64,000 nucleotides of DNA from Haloarcula salinisoli (GCF_019599405.1 NZ_RKLQ01000006.1:62001-126000); one strand, 5' to 3'. Shown: positions 18,740-28,492, counted from the first letter of the stretch. A program made the numbers and translations. The notes: a model not told the origin generated them from the letters alone.

Positions 18740-19692
18740 CGTCGTACGAGAGTAGTTACGGGGCCCTGACTGAGGTGGCCGTCGGGGACAGAACAGTACT
18801 TCCCGGGGAGGGAAGCCGTCCCCAGTGTTACACAGTGCACAGTGAATCAAACGAAACCATCAGCCTATTGCTATATACTACGTACTGTAATTGCTGCTTT
18901 TTTCGACGCCTCAACTGGCTGTCTTCTTCGGTTGTAGTTGCTTCTTGCCAGTTCATCGTGCGGTAAAGGGGCCCCAGATTGGGAGTCGGACGTCCTCTGT
19001 ATCCGGCCGACTAGAATCGCATATCGCTACGCTCCCAGACTGAAAACAGTAGTGGCGCGAGATCTGTACCGAACAGTTTGAGGAGCGCTAATTTTCTGAG
19101 GTGTTCGGACCTAAACGGCTTATGCTTCCCCGAAGAGAACGCCTAAAACGAACGTTGGAACGCGGGCCAGGAGTGACAATAAATTGACCCGACTGCATAT
19201 CACAACAGAGTTCCAGACATTATTATAAACAAGCCGATATAACAGAGTGGTAGCGATTTACGATTCGACTGACTGGTTCGACGTCTTCTGATTAAGTGGT
19301 AAATATATCGTCCCCTATTCTACCCTATCTAGCAGTAAAACTGTCATAATCTCTATATCAGTAAGCCCGAACTAACCAGACGTAGTCTACGATGACACTA
19401 CAGCTGCACTGGGTACCGAATTCATATTGGTTCACGGGAGTGCATACGCGTGACTTCCGTGAGAATTCATTCAGTGTTTCTGTCGAGACCGGAGTCGAAG
19501 CTGACAGCGACCGAGGAACGAGCAGTGAATTAGTTGCTGATATCGGGGGCTGTCGACGTGTGACGCGAGCTGCCAACGAAAAGACCGAGACCGGTCGGAA
19601 CGGCGGACCAACTGTCGAGACTCCCCTACAGTCCACCAGCGGTTACGCCACATCGGCGTGACCAGAGGTTGGTCGGACTTGGTTTAAAATAT
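18740..19692. other. Long AT-rich non-coding stretch
   Basis: About 950 bases without a convincing gene. It is visibly more AT-rich than its surroundings, especially 19180-19360, which has several TATA-like blocks. Short open frames here, such as 19392-19661 on the plus strand, lack haloarchaeal acidic composition. No tRNA-like or hairpin-plus-T structure was noticed. Such gaps are common in acquired islands. Confidence 0.5.
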
Positions 19693-21042
19693 ATGACACC
19701 TGACAAAACAGAGAACCGCGATTACAACCTTCCGCAAGAGAATAGTACAGACTGGCATATCCCCCTCAACGAGAACTGGGAGAAGATCGACGCAGACGTG
19801 CAGGCCGCTCTAGATATGGCACAGCAGGCCCTGGACGCGGCCACAGGGACGGACACTGAAGAACCGACCACCGGGGAAACGGGCTTCTCGTGGGACCAGA
19901 CCCACGTCGATACCTCGTGGTTGACTGAAGCGGACTCGAACGACAATCTGAACGTCGAAACAGTTACATCCCTCGACCTGACCGGGCCGGGTTCGATAAC
20001 GGAAGCCGTCGAGAACGGTGGTGACCAGCCAACTGTCGTCGTGTTCGAAGTGGGTGGTGTCATCGACATCGGCGGTGGACCGTACTGGCGAATCCAGAAT
20101 CCAAACACCTATATTGCCGGTCAAACCGCTCCCTACCCCGGTATCTCGATGATCCGTGGTGGGCCGCGTGTCCAGGCTCTGAACGTCATTGTCGAACACG
20201 TCGGGTTCTACTGTGGCGACGACGTAAACGACCCGTACAAGGCCGGAGCTATCACGATGGACGAACCCGGGAACACGCTGTTCAATCACTGTACCGCAGC
20301 GTGGGCGCCGGATACGAATATCCGTGTCCCGCAAGGTGGCGGACCCGGCGCCTTCATCAACGGTATCAACGCCGAGGCCCTGAACAACTCCAGTCACCCG
20401 GAGGCACCACACGGATACGCGTTCAACGCCCGGTTCGAAGGGTCCTGGGACCTGCTGGGTAACCTCTGGTCCCAGAACTGGAAGCGGAACCCACGCGGTC
20501 CGCACGACGAAATCAACCTCGTGTTCGCGAACAACTACGTCTGGAACTGGGGTCGCCGGCTCTACCACGGGTCGAAGGACGGCGGCCCGGAGTTCGACTG
20601 GATATCCTGTGTCGCAGAAGCGGGCCCGGACACCGTTATAGAACAGGGCGACAGGGGTGGACTCTTCGACAACCGCACCGTCGACTGCTTCTTCGACGAC
20701 GTCACGTTCCCGTCGGGAATGGACAGAGAGGACGCGAACACGACGTACGTGGACGCACCCCAGAACCTCCCTTCGGGGCTATCACTGTCGGACCTGAAGT
20801 CGGCCTCGGAACTGGAGAGTTTCCTCTCTCCGATGGTCGGCCCCCGTCCAGCACACCGTGCGCCCCACGAACAGCGCATGATAAACGACTTCGTCAACCG
20901 TAGCGGTCGGATAATCGACGACCACACCGACGTCGGTGGATACCCCGACTACGATTCGAACACTCGGAGTCTCTCGCTGCCGACGACGGACGTGCTGAAC
21001 TGGGTTCAGCAGTATACAGACGAAGTAGAGCAGGGCTCATAA
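19693..21042 (+). CDS. Pectate lyase family protein (PL1-like) with an N-terminal haloarchaeal module
   Basis: 449 residues from the ATG at 19693. Residues ~5-35 form a module (RDYNLPQENSTDWHIPLNEN then WEKIDADV) that I recognise at the start of other haloarchaeal beta-helix proteins and that resembles tail-fibre-type N-termini. From residue ~85 the pectate-lyase layout follows: VVFEVGGVIDIGG, NTYIAGQTAPYPGI, NVIVEHVGFYCGDD and FANNYVWNWGRRLYHG. The family cleaves polygalacturonate by beta-elimination outside the cell, yet no Sec or Tat signal is present. Catalytic Arg/Lys assignment is uncertain. A TTG start at 19669 is the alternative but does not create a signal peptide. Confidence 0.78.
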   Translation: MTPDKTENRDYNLPQENSTDWHIPLNENWEKIDADVQAALDMAQQALDAATGTDTEEPTTGETGFSWDQTHVDTSWLTEADSNDNLNVETVTSLDLTGPGSITEAVENGGDQPTVVVFEVGGVIDIGGGPYWRIQNPNTYIAGQTAPYPGISMIRGGPRVQALNVIVEHVGFYCGDDVNDPYKAGAITMDEPGNTLFNHCTAAWAPDTNIRVPQGGGPGAFINGINAEALNNSSHPEAPHGYAFNARFEGSWDLLGNLWSQNWKRNPRGPHDEINLVFANNYVWNWGRRLYHGSKDGGPEFDWISCVAEAGPDTVIEQGDRGGLFDNRTVDCFFDDVTFPSGMDREDANTTYVDAPQNLPSGLSLSDLKSASELESFLSPMVGPRPAHRAPHEQRMINDFVNRSGRIIDDHTDVGGYPDYDSNTRSLSLPTTDVLNWVQQYTDEVEQGS

Positions 21043-21422
21043 CCCGGCTACACAGGGCCGTACTTCGGCGCAGTTCCTGGCCTTCACGGCCACTTCTGCT
21101 GGTGCATCCACGACCGATGGACTGGAGCAGTTGAGAACCCGACTAACCGCGTCGGGACAGATGGTAGTACTCCCCGCTGGCGGTACCAGTAACGAGCGTA
21201 GTGTGCTACCGTCCTACGCTCTCAGTGTAGCCGACGGCTAGTGAATTGAACGCACGCCGGCATATAACTGGGATGCCAGATGCCGTGAGCGGTACTTATG
21301 CCGGGTTCAGCACGGATAGCGGTAGATAAGTTGTGAATATCTATACAGGTATAAGCGTTTGCTACGGCCATGCGAGTGCTCGAAGCAGGGTCGAAGAAAT
21401 ACCGTTCAGTATCAGCGACGTC
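21043..21422. other. Intergenic stretch without an identified gene
   Basis: Nothing gene-like was found between the pectate lyase stop and the next ATG. The last 90 bases can be read in frame with the following gene, but the Tat signal there starts at 21423, so they are treated as leader. Confidence 0.45.
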
Positions 21423-23288
21423 ATGAGTGACGAGCAGCGGTCCGACAGAGGGGGGAAATTGGCAGACCTGGCCACGGGCAACCGTCGGCAATTTCTGAAA
21501 TACGCCGGGGCAGGAACGCTGGGCTGTGTGACGATTCTCGGGCTTGATACCATCCTCGACGATACTCGACAATCGGACGGGACGCTGCCCGAACAACTGA
21601 TCGGCAGTACAGAAACTGCCGACGTTGTCGTCCAGGAACGGGAACAGGGATACGAAGGAATCGAGACAAACGGCGATACCATCGACTCCGGAGCGGACGG
21701 CTGGACCGTACTGGAAAACAGTATCGATGCCGTCCCAGACGGTGGGTCGATAGTCGTCAGTGGGAGATACCAGAGTGAATCGGTAATAGATGTCTCGAAG
21801 TCGATCAATATGTACGGTCCCGAGGCACTCATCGAACAACAACAGCCCGGGGATTTTGCACTCCGGTTTCACGGCGCAGAGCGCCATCAAACAGCTCTCA
21901 CGGAGGCGGCCTCCAGCGGTGATACGGTCCTACCACTGGCCGACATCTCAGGGGTCCAGCAGGGAGATATTGTCCTTCTCAAAGACGTGGGAGCGGAGCC
22001 GATACTCGGTCGGGGACACGTCCCGAGTGAGCCACACAGCGTCATCGGAGTCGACGGGGACACTGTCACCCTGGCGGATTCAATCGTCTGGCGAGATGGG
22101 TACGACCAGGACACGCTCGTGTACGTCCTCGATCCAGTGGAGATACACGTCTCCGGACTCGAAATGAGAGCGCCTGCAAAGGACGAAAGTTACTACGGAG
22201 TAGCGGCGCAGATATGTCGAGATTCGTCCATCGAGAACTTGCACATGGAAAAGTTCGGCAGCCGAGCCATACGGTTAGGTCCCAGTGCTAATTCTCGCGT
22301 TCGGGACTGTACCGTGCTGCAAAGCGCTGATATCGAAGCGGCGGACGGATACGGGATTCAGGTGTGGTCGGGCTCGCATGATATCGTCGTGGAGGGGTGC
22401 ACAGCGAAAGAATGTCGGCATCCACTGTCCGTTACAGCAGGCGGTGATCTGCAGGTCGCCTCGAGAGCAATCACGTTCCGTGATTGTTTCGTCACCGGCA
22501 ACGGTGCTGGCGCGCTAAACTGTCACGGCGGGTCGGCACACGATGTCCGATTCGAGGACTGTACCGTCCACACGGTGGGCGACCCAGGGCTGACGACTGG
22601 AGCCCAAGAGACGAACGTGGCGGGGTGTGAGTTCAGGATGGACGGCCACAACGCCGTCGACACACGTGACGATACACAGGAAGCTGTCATCACCGTCACT
22701 GATACAGACGTATACGGGGCGAAAAACGGTGTCAAACTCAGCCGGGAAGAGAATTTGAATTTTGCTCCGTTGTGGAAGTTCGTCCACATCGAAAATGTGC
22801 GCGCGTACGGATGCACCCATCTATTCACACTCGGTGGGGGCAGAGTGGACCGTGTTCGGGACTTAGTCATCAAAGGGTGTTACTGTGATAGCGCCGGTGA
22901 GGAGGGGATTCGACTGTTAAATCGACTTGAAAGCGGTCGTATCCAGGGGAACGAGTTTGGCGGAACTGCGGGGTCCCGCCATCTGCTCGCCCGTAGTCGC
23001 TCGGATGGGACGATTACCAACGTTCAGATCGTCGGCAATCAGTTTTCCCAACAGGATACAGCCGATGAATTCGTCAGACTCGTAGACGCCGAGGAATGTG
23101 TGGTCTCTGAAAACACGTTCACGGCCCAGTCATCTGTGAACCTGTACGTCGATGGCCCAAACTCAACGAGTAACCGAATCACAGACAACACGTATTATTC
23201 GCCCAAACCACCGGCCGATTTGATTATCGAGGATAGTGGTTCTATCGCAACCGGAAACACAGTGTACGATACTTCTCCCGGGAGTTAG
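21423..23288 (+). CDS. Tat-exported right-handed beta-helix protein
   Basis: 621 residues from the ATG at 21423. A twin-arginine signal (NRRQFLKYAGAGTLGCVTIL) sits near residue 30; its Cys lies in the hydrophobic core and is not a clear lipobox. Residues ~110-600 show parallel beta-helix character with many strand-turn units such as VRDCTVLQ, VVEGCTAKEC, FRDCFVTGNG and IKGCYCDS. It could be a polysaccharide lyase, epimerase or depolymerase; no catalytic motif stands out. Together with the pectate lyase and sulfatase-fold genes it suggests processing of an acidic surface or environmental polysaccharide. Codon choice is less GC-rich than in the fructose operon. Confidence 0.72.
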   Translation: MSDEQRSDRGGKLADLATGNRRQFLKYAGAGTLGCVTILGLDTILDDTRQSDGTLPEQLIGSTETADVVVQEREQGYEGIETNGDTIDSGADGWTVLENSIDAVPDGGSIVVSGRYQSESVIDVSKSINMYGPEALIEQQQPGDFALRFHGAERHQTALTEAASSGDTVLPLADISGVQQGDIVLLKDVGAEPILGRGHVPSEPHSVIGVDGDTVTLADSIVWRDGYDQDTLVYVLDPVEIHVSGLEMRAPAKDESYYGVAAQICRDSSIENLHMEKFGSRAIRLGPSANSRVRDCTVLQSADIEAADGYGIQVWSGSHDIVVEGCTAKECRHPLSVTAGGDLQVASRAITFRDCFVTGNGAGALNCHGGSAHDVRFEDCTVHTVGDPGLTTGAQETNVAGCEFRMDGHNAVDTRDDTQEAVITVTDTDVYGAKNGVKLSREENLNFAPLWKFVHIENVRAYGCTHLFTLGGGRVDRVRDLVIKGCYCDSAGEEGIRLLNRLESGRIQGNEFGGTAGSRHLLARSRSDGTITNVQIVGNQFSQQDTADEFVRLVDAEECVVSENTFTAQSSVNLYVDGPNSTSNRITDNTYYSPKPPADLIIEDSGSIATGNTVYDTSPGS

Positions 23289-23497
23289 CAGTAGGAGAAA
23301 TCCTACTGGGTCGGCAGGTCCAATCGGTAATTGAATACTTACTGTGTGAGAGACGTCTGGAGCCAGCGGAGAGCGATGCGGTACGGTAGTCGAAGTTGGG
23401 TCGGGAATGAGAAGAAGAAACACGAAAGCACTGTAGCCGGTCGCTTCGCTAAGTACTTCTGTCTTAACAATAACGAGGTAGAGTCTACCCATAGGAC

Positions 23498-24895
23498 GTG
23501 ACTGACCGAGATAGCATCGTCTGGATAACTCTAGAAAGCATCAGGTACGACCATACATCTCTCAGTGGATACGAACGAGACACGACCCCCTCGTTGAGGA
23601 GTATCGGGAGTACACCGTCGGGCAACACGTTTCACCAGTGTATCAGCCACGGCAACTGGACTGGTACATCGTCCGCCTCCATCCTGACCGGGACGACCCC
23701 GCCAACACACGGCATCTACGGGGAGAGCGAGCTTGTTATCGCGGACGATATAGCGACAGTACCGGAACTATTGCCGGATAGCTATGAGTCGCTCAGCCTC
23801 GTTTCGAATCCGAACGCTGGCCCTGCAAGAGGGCTGGACCGTGGATTCGACGATGTGAAATATATCGTTCCCTCGAGACTACGCGAGGACGTTGGTCTTC
23901 AGACGATGGTCAAATCCGTTCCCAAGCTCTGGAAACATGGGGGCGGGTTGACGTTCGATATCGAGCGACACAAGGGACTTAGTTCGTTCATGACTGTCGA
24001 CCTCGCCCGGGAGTTCGTTGCGTCGCAGGACGACCCATACTTCATGTATATACATCTGGGTAGTAGCCACCATCCGTATCTGCCACCCTCGGCCTTCGTC
24101 GACCAGTTCGTCGATGAACTGTCGGTGACTACGGACCAGGCCCTAGATATCGCCCAATCGAAGTACGAGGACATCCACGAGTTGATTGCAAGCGGTGGTC
24201 TCTCGGCCACGGAACTGGAGATAGTCGAAGCCATGTACGACGCAACCTTGGCCCACGTGGATTACTGTGTCGAACAGATTTACGACGCAGTTAGACAGCG
24301 CGACGACGAACCGACACTGGTTATTACCGCAGATCACGGCGACCTGCTCGGCGAACGTGACCTCGCCGGACACAAGTTCCTGCTAGACGACGCGCTAACT
24401 CATGTCCCGCTGGTCACGTACAACCTGGATGGAGTGGACGCTCGCACCGACGAAGTAGTTCAACACGGAGACGTTATAAAAACCGCGTTGGCCCAAGCTG
24501 GAGTGACGAGCGAACAATTAGAAGGGGTCGACCTCCGGAGCGATTCCCGAGAGTTCGCAGTAACACAGCGGTCTGGCAGCAATGCACAGCAGAATATCGA
24601 GCAGATACACAGTCACGACCCAGCGTTCGAACCGCCGGTCCGACATCCGAAGATGCTCACCGCGTTCCGGTCGATCGAACACAAACTACTGTACAGCGAA
24701 GATGAAGTCGAACTGTTCGTACTTCCCGATGAGACGACTGACATGAAAGAACAACATCCCGAAGTATGCGAGCGGATGGTGTCTCAGGCCAGAGAGTGGC
24801 TCGATGAACATGAGACGAGACCTGCCGCCGAGCGAGACCATGAACTGGATTCGAGTATCAAGCAGCACCTCTCGGATATGGGGTACATCGTTTAG
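23498..24895 (+). CDS. Sulfatase/alkaline-phosphatase-fold protein
   Basis: 465 residues from a GTG start. The N-terminus IVWITLESIRYDHTSLSGYERDTTP matches the sulfatase family opening, but the first metal Asp of the usual D-S-x-R is Glu here. The nucleophile region reads GTSSASILTG in place of Cys/Ser-x-Pro-x-Arg, so formylglycine formation is unlikely. ADHGDLLGERD near residue 275 supplies the second metal site. It is better viewed as a phospho- or sulfo-group hydrolase/transferase of the superfamily than as a proven sulfatase. No signal peptide, so cytoplasmic. It is followed by a second, shorter member of the fold. Confidence 0.75.
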   Translation: MTDRDSIVWITLESIRYDHTSLSGYERDTTPSLRSIGSTPSGNTFHQCISHGNWTGTSSASILTGTTPPTHGIYGESELVIADDIATVPELLPDSYESLSLVSNPNAGPARGLDRGFDDVKYIVPSRLREDVGLQTMVKSVPKLWKHGGGLTFDIERHKGLSSFMTVDLAREFVASQDDPYFMYIHLGSSHHPYLPPSAFVDQFVDELSVTTDQALDIAQSKYEDIHELIASGGLSATELEIVEAMYDATLAHVDYCVEQIYDAVRQRDDEPTLVITADHGDLLGERDLAGHKFLLDDALTHVPLVTYNLDGVDARTDEVVQHGDVIKTALAQAGVTSEQLEGVDLRSDSREFAVTQRSGSNAQQNIEQIHSHDPAFEPPVRHPKMLTAFRSIEHKLLYSEDEVELFVLPDETTDMKEQHPEVCERMVSQAREWLDEHETRPAAERDHELDSSIKQHLSDMGYIV

Positions 24896-25023
24896 TCCAG
24901 CAATGAGTGGGGCCGTATCTCTCACCGAACCGAGCGAGCGCAAGCTGAAACAGCGTCACTGTGAACCGTCCGACTCAAAGAGGAGGCAGAAAGACACCGC
25001 AGGGACCGATAAAATGGGCGAAT

Positions 25024-25929
25024 ATGTACTCAATTAACCAACTCTGGACCGGCGTGAAAAATCCGGAGCTGGCACTCTCGAAACTCAACGGCACAATCAA
25101 TCACTGGCGAGTCGGGTCGGAGTACTACCCCAGGGGGGTCGACGTGTTCGAGGAGGACTGGGACAATCTAGTTATTCTGGATGCTTGCCGGTACGATTTC
25201 TTCGACGAGCAGGTGTGGTTCGAGGGAACGACGGAAAAGCGACTCTCGCGAGGGTCGACGAGCCGGGAATTCATTCGCGGAAATTTCACCGACAGAACCG
25301 CCAAAGATACGGTCTACGTCTCCGCCAATCCGTGGTATCTGAGATTACACGACACCATCGGCGGTGAAGTTCACGACTACATGAACCTCCATAGCGACGA
25401 GAAACGCGATGCTGTTGGCGGGCTTACGACGAGACCGGAGACGGTGACGAAACATGCCCTGGAAGCCAACGAGGCGTATCCGAACAAACGGATTATTTTC
25501 CACTATCTCCAACCGCACCAGCCGTATCTGACCGACTTCGGTCGCGAGATTGTTGATTATCAGCGGGATATGATGTTGTCGATAAAGCAGAGCGATGCCG
25601 ACAGGGCAGAAATCGTCAAAGCGTATCGCGAGAACCTCGACCTCGTCCTCGACGAAGTTGATACGCTCATCGAGTCACTCACCGGGAAGACAGTCATCAC
25701 AGCCGATCACGGCGAGCTGTTGGGTGAGCGTGAACGGCCAATTCCCGTTCGGCGGTTCGGACATCCGGGAGGAGTCTACGTCGACGAGCTGCTCGAGGTC
25801 CCGTGGCACGTGATTGACACCGGTGAACGAAAAGAGATAGTCGCAGAAGAGCCTGTCGAGCGGTCAGTGAGCGAGAGCGATCAAGAAGCGGTCGAACAGC
25901 AGTTGGCTGACCTTGGATACCGCGTGTAG
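25024..25929 (+). CDS. Alkaline-phosphatase-superfamily (sulfatase-like) protein
   Basis: 301 residues from the ATG at 25024; a GTG at 24961 is possible, but the family normally starts near MYSINQLW. Motifs: WDNLVILDACRYDFF (metal Asp and the Cys-Arg-Tyr-Asp phrase typical of this haloarchaeal family), FHYLQPHQPYL and TADHGELLGERE. It lacks the Cys/Ser-x-Pro-x-Arg signature. Members sit in archaeal surface glycan clusters, where they may trim or transfer phosphate or sulfate on sugars. It lies 128 bases after the larger sulfatase-fold gene and is probably in the same transcript. Confidence 0.72.
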   Translation: MYSINQLWTGVKNPELALSKLNGTINHWRVGSEYYPRGVDVFEEDWDNLVILDACRYDFFDEQVWFEGTTEKRLSRGSTSREFIRGNFTDRTAKDTVYVSANPWYLRLHDTIGGEVHDYMNLHSDEKRDAVGGLTTRPETVTKHALEANEAYPNKRIIFHYLQPHQPYLTDFGREIVDYQRDMMLSIKQSDADRAEIVKAYRENLDLVLDEVDTLIESLTGKTVITADHGELLGERERPIPVRRFGHPGGVYVDELLEVPWHVIDTGERKEIVAEEPVERSVSESDQEAVEQQLADLGYRV

Positions 25930-26204
25930 TTTACAATCCAGCAGTCCACGCCGTCCGACTGTCACCTCCAGTCAGCCGAGGACATCGGGAAGCATCGGTC
26001 GTCTTCACGTTCACTGGACCGGTGACAGTGTGGCACCACCGTCGGGAGCTGCAGTGACGAACTGGGGAGCGTATCGCTATGGTCGGTATGAAGCCCTCGA
26101 GTGGATGATACGTATCTGAAGAGCGATGGAGGAAAATCTGAAACGACTAAGAATATCACCCAGACACGAGCAGGTTCGAGCGAAAGCGTGGTAGTTTCAG
26201 TCCA

Positions 26205-26582
26205 ATGATTGATACGACACAGATACAGATAGCTGCCGTCGTGTTCCCGATTATCGTTCTTATTACGAACTTCGCTATCAACTCCGTAACGGACGAGGAC
26301 GACAGACGCTATCGGATTTTCGTCGGTGGTATGGGAATACTGGGGCTGCTCACAGCGATGATCGCAGCCATGCTCCTGTTTATCGGCGGGTTTCTCGAAC
26401 TGCAGTTCGTAGTCGCCTACCGCTTTCTGGTGGTATCGGTGGTAGTGATATTCTTCCTCTCACTGGGAATCATGGTCCACGAGCTGTCGCGAGGTCTCGA
26501 CGCAGACGCCGACAGGGTGTACGTCTTCGTCGGAATCGGCGTGTTCGTCAGCCTCTCGGTCGTTCTCCTTCGCGTGCTGTAA
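26205..26582 (+). CDS. Small four-helix membrane protein
   Basis: 125 residues with four hydrophobic spans (residues ~8-26, 38-62, 67-88, 105-124) separated by short charged loops (NSVTDEDDRRYR; HELSRGLDADADR). No family recognised. Preceded by 275 bases with no visible gene. It is the last gene before the origin module, and its position gives no functional hint. Confidence 0.65.
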   Translation: MIDTTQIQIAAVVFPIIVLITNFAINSVTDEDDRRYRIFVGGMGILGLLTAMIAAMLLFIGGFLELQFVVAYRFLVVSVVVIFFLSLGIMVHELSRGLDADADRVYVFVGIGVFVSLSVVLLRVL

Positions 26583-26636
26583 TAGCTGACGAGAGTGACT
26601 AGTGTGAAGGAGGGAACGCTGGCCCGGATGAAACTA

Positions 26637-26678
26637 TTAACCAACAAGGCCCGGTCTTACGAGGCAATTGTTGGTTAA
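26637..26678. repeat. Inverted repeat TTAACCAACA-N22-TGTTGGTTAA (copy B)
   Basis: Perfect 10-base arms at 26637-26646 and 26669-26678, with arm starts 32 bases apart. It is the left flank of the origin module; a near-identical copy lies on the right flank at 29189. Confidence 0.65.
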
Positions 26679-26771
26679 GAGTGTGTCCGCCCAGCATTCC
26701 GATCTGCTGGGACGAGACTGGTCCTCGAAATATCAGGGAATAGAGAAGAGGCATGATTTGTGAGGGGACAC

Positions 26772-26800
26772 ACCCACCCCACTGGTTCCGCTGTTAGCGG
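26772..26800 (+). repeat. Origin recognition box-like repeat, left, plus orientation
   Basis: The C-string ACCCACCCC is followed by the core ACTGGTTCCGCTGTTAGCGG. It pairs with an inverted, almost identical copy at 27129-27158. This C-string (G-string on the other strand) plus core matches the layout of archaeal Orc1/Cdc6 binding boxes. A 9-base C/G inverted repeat (26813-26836) follows just inside. Confidence 0.75.
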
Positions 26801-26862
26801 AGAGAAGACGGCACCACCCCCATGGGAGGGGGTGGTTTGTCATCCAGTGAAGAACGGTATAC

Positions 26863-26940
26863 GGATTTGGTTAGCAAGCCATATACTTAAACTTATTTGC
26901 TAGCGCTATAACTTAACTTTTCAGTATCCTTAGAACAGTG
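26863..26940. other. AT-rich candidate DNA-unwinding element
   Basis: A markedly AT-rich stretch (ATATACTTAAACTTATTTGC and following) lies between inverted ORB-like repeats. Just downstream, ACAGCTACTA occurs twice, 20 bases apart (26963 and 26983). Placement fits a replication origin unwinding element. Confidence 0.6.
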
Positions 26941-27128
26941 TAACAGCGTACAGATACCGCTTACAGCTACTACTCTCCGCGAACAGCTACTATACACTGC
27001 TAGCAGCGTTTAGACAGCATACTAGACGAGGACTCAGCTGTTATGAAGCTACAGCACGGGTGGTGGTTACAGCTCACTAGTTCCCCATCGAGTCAGTCCG
27101 GAATTTAGAGTCCCCCCTTCTCCCTCAT

Positions 27129-27158
27129 CGCTAACAGCGGAACCAGTGGGGTGGGTGT
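27129..27158 (-). repeat. Origin recognition box-like repeat, right, minus orientation
   Basis: The reverse complement of the left box (CGCTAACAGCGGAACCAGTG then GGGTGGGTGT). The two cores face inward across the AT-rich element with G-strings outward. Confidence 0.75.
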
Positions 27159-27192
27159 CTTCCGCAACTACATCCAGATTTGACGTATCTGA

Positions 27193-27249
27193 CGCTAACA
27201 GCGGAACCGGTGGAGTGGAGAGTATATAAATAATCGGGAACAGCGGAAG
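27193..27249 (-). repeat. Second right-hand ORB-like repeat plus a degenerate half copy
   Basis: CGCTAACAGCGGAACCGGTG at 27193-27212 is a full core in minus orientation. AACAGCGGAAG at 27239-27249 is a partial copy. Both lie directly before the orc1/cdc6 gene, overlapping its promoter region (AGTATATAAATAA at about 27221). Confidence 0.65.
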
Positions 27250-27304
27250 CAGCGGAAGCAAAGGAACCAAAGGTTAAGTCCCTCCCGCTCCCACACCGAC
27301 TCGA

Positions 27305-28492
27305 ATGAGTGACCTCTCGTTTACGCCGACGTCGTCGATATTCGAGAAGCGTGAGGCGCTGCTGGAGGAGTGGACGCCCGAGGAACTCGTGGGACGTGAC
27401 AACGAACTCCAGCGGTATCACGCCGCATTGCAACCGGTGATCAACAACGAGAGTCCTTCCAACATCTTCCTCTATGGCAAGAGCGGCGTCGGAAAGACAG
27501 CCGCGACCCGGTATCTCCTCAACGCGCTCAAACGAGACGCCGCGGACGTTCCGGAACTCGACCTCCACACCATCGAGATAAACTGTGACGGGCTCAACTC
27601 GAGCTACCAGGCTGCAGTTGCGCTGGTCAACGAACTTCGTGACCCAGCAAAACAGATCTCGAACACCGGCTATCCCCAGGCGTCGGTGTACCAGTTTCTC
27701 TTCGAGGAACTCAACGACGCTGGCGGCACAGTGCTCATCGTCCTAGACGAAGTCGACCACATCCAGGATGACTCGCTCCTGTACAAGCTCCCACGGGCCC
27801 GTTCGAACGGCGACGTGACAGAGGCGAAACTCGGCGTCATCGGCATCTCTAATGACCTCGATTTCCGGAACCAACTCTCCTCGAAAGTCCGCTCCAGCCT
27901 CTGTGAGAAAGAGGTCTCCTTCTCTGCCTACGACGCTCAGGAACTCCAGCTCGTCCTCCAGCAGCGTGATTCGGTGGCGTTCAAAGATGGGGTCCTCGAC
28001 GACGGTGTCGTCCAGATGTGTGCTGCATACGGCGCCAAGGACTCGGGGGACGCCCGGCAAGCCCTCGACCTCCTGCTCGAAGCAGGTGACCTCGCGCGGG
28101 AGTACAACGACGACCTCGTCACCGAGGCCCACGTTCGCGAGGCTCGGCAGCGCCTCCAGACTGATCAGGTCGTCGAAGGCATCAGGAACTACTCCGACCA
28201 CGGCCAGCTCGTCCTGTACGCGTTGACGTTGCTGGCCGAGCGTGACGAAACGCCGGCCCGGACGAAGGACATCCTGGCGGCCTACCAGCAGGTGGCAAAC
28301 GAGAACGGGATGGATCCGGTCTCTCTGCGTTCTGTTCGGGACTATCTCGGCGAACTGGACCAGCTGGGTATCATCTCCTCGACGGAGTTCAACCGCGGCA
28401 AAGGCGGCGGCAAGTACAAAGAACACGAGTTAGAGCAGTCGGTTTCGTCCGTGAAGACAGGACTGTCCGAGATTCTCGACGCGACGCCCTGA
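27305..28492 (+). CDS. cdc6: Orc1/Cdc6 family replication initiator
   Basis: 395 residues. An AAA+ ATPase domain occupies residues ~20-270: Walker A GKSGVGKT at about 58-65, Walker B LIVLDEVDH near 143-151, and a sensor-2-type SGDARQALDLL near 245. A C-terminal winged-helix region ends at LDQLGIISSTEFNRGKGGGK. The protein binds origin boxes and recruits MCM. The gene is embedded in a repeat field: inverted boxes and an AT-rich element upstream, nine boxes downstream. This is therefore most likely the dedicated initiator of an active or formerly active origin. A TATA-like TATATAAATA lies about 75 bases upstream of the ATG. Confidence 0.93.
   Translation: MSDLSFTPTSSIFEKREALLEEWTPEELVGRDNELQRYHAALQPVINNESPSNIFLYGKSGVGKTAATRYLLNALKRDAADVPELDLHTIEINCDGLNSSYQAAVALVNELRDPAKQISNTGYPQASVYQFLFEELNDAGGTVLIVLDEVDHIQDDSLLYKLPRARSNGDVTEAKLGVIGISNDLDFRNQLSSKVRSSLCEKEVSFSAYDAQELQLVLQQRDSVAFKDGVLDDGVVQMCAAYGAKDSGDARQALDLLLEAGDLAREYNDDLVTEAHVREARQRLQTDQVVEGIRNYSDHGQLVLYALTLLAERDETPARTKDILAAYQQVANENGMDPVSLRSVRDYLGELDQLGIISSTEFNRGKGGGKYKEHELEQSVSSVKTGLSEILDATP

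Noticed and set aside
19392-19661. 89-residue plus-strand ORF in the AT-rich gap
   Set aside because: Composition is not distinctive, there is no recognisable motif, and the start lacks a well placed promoter; kept as non-coding.
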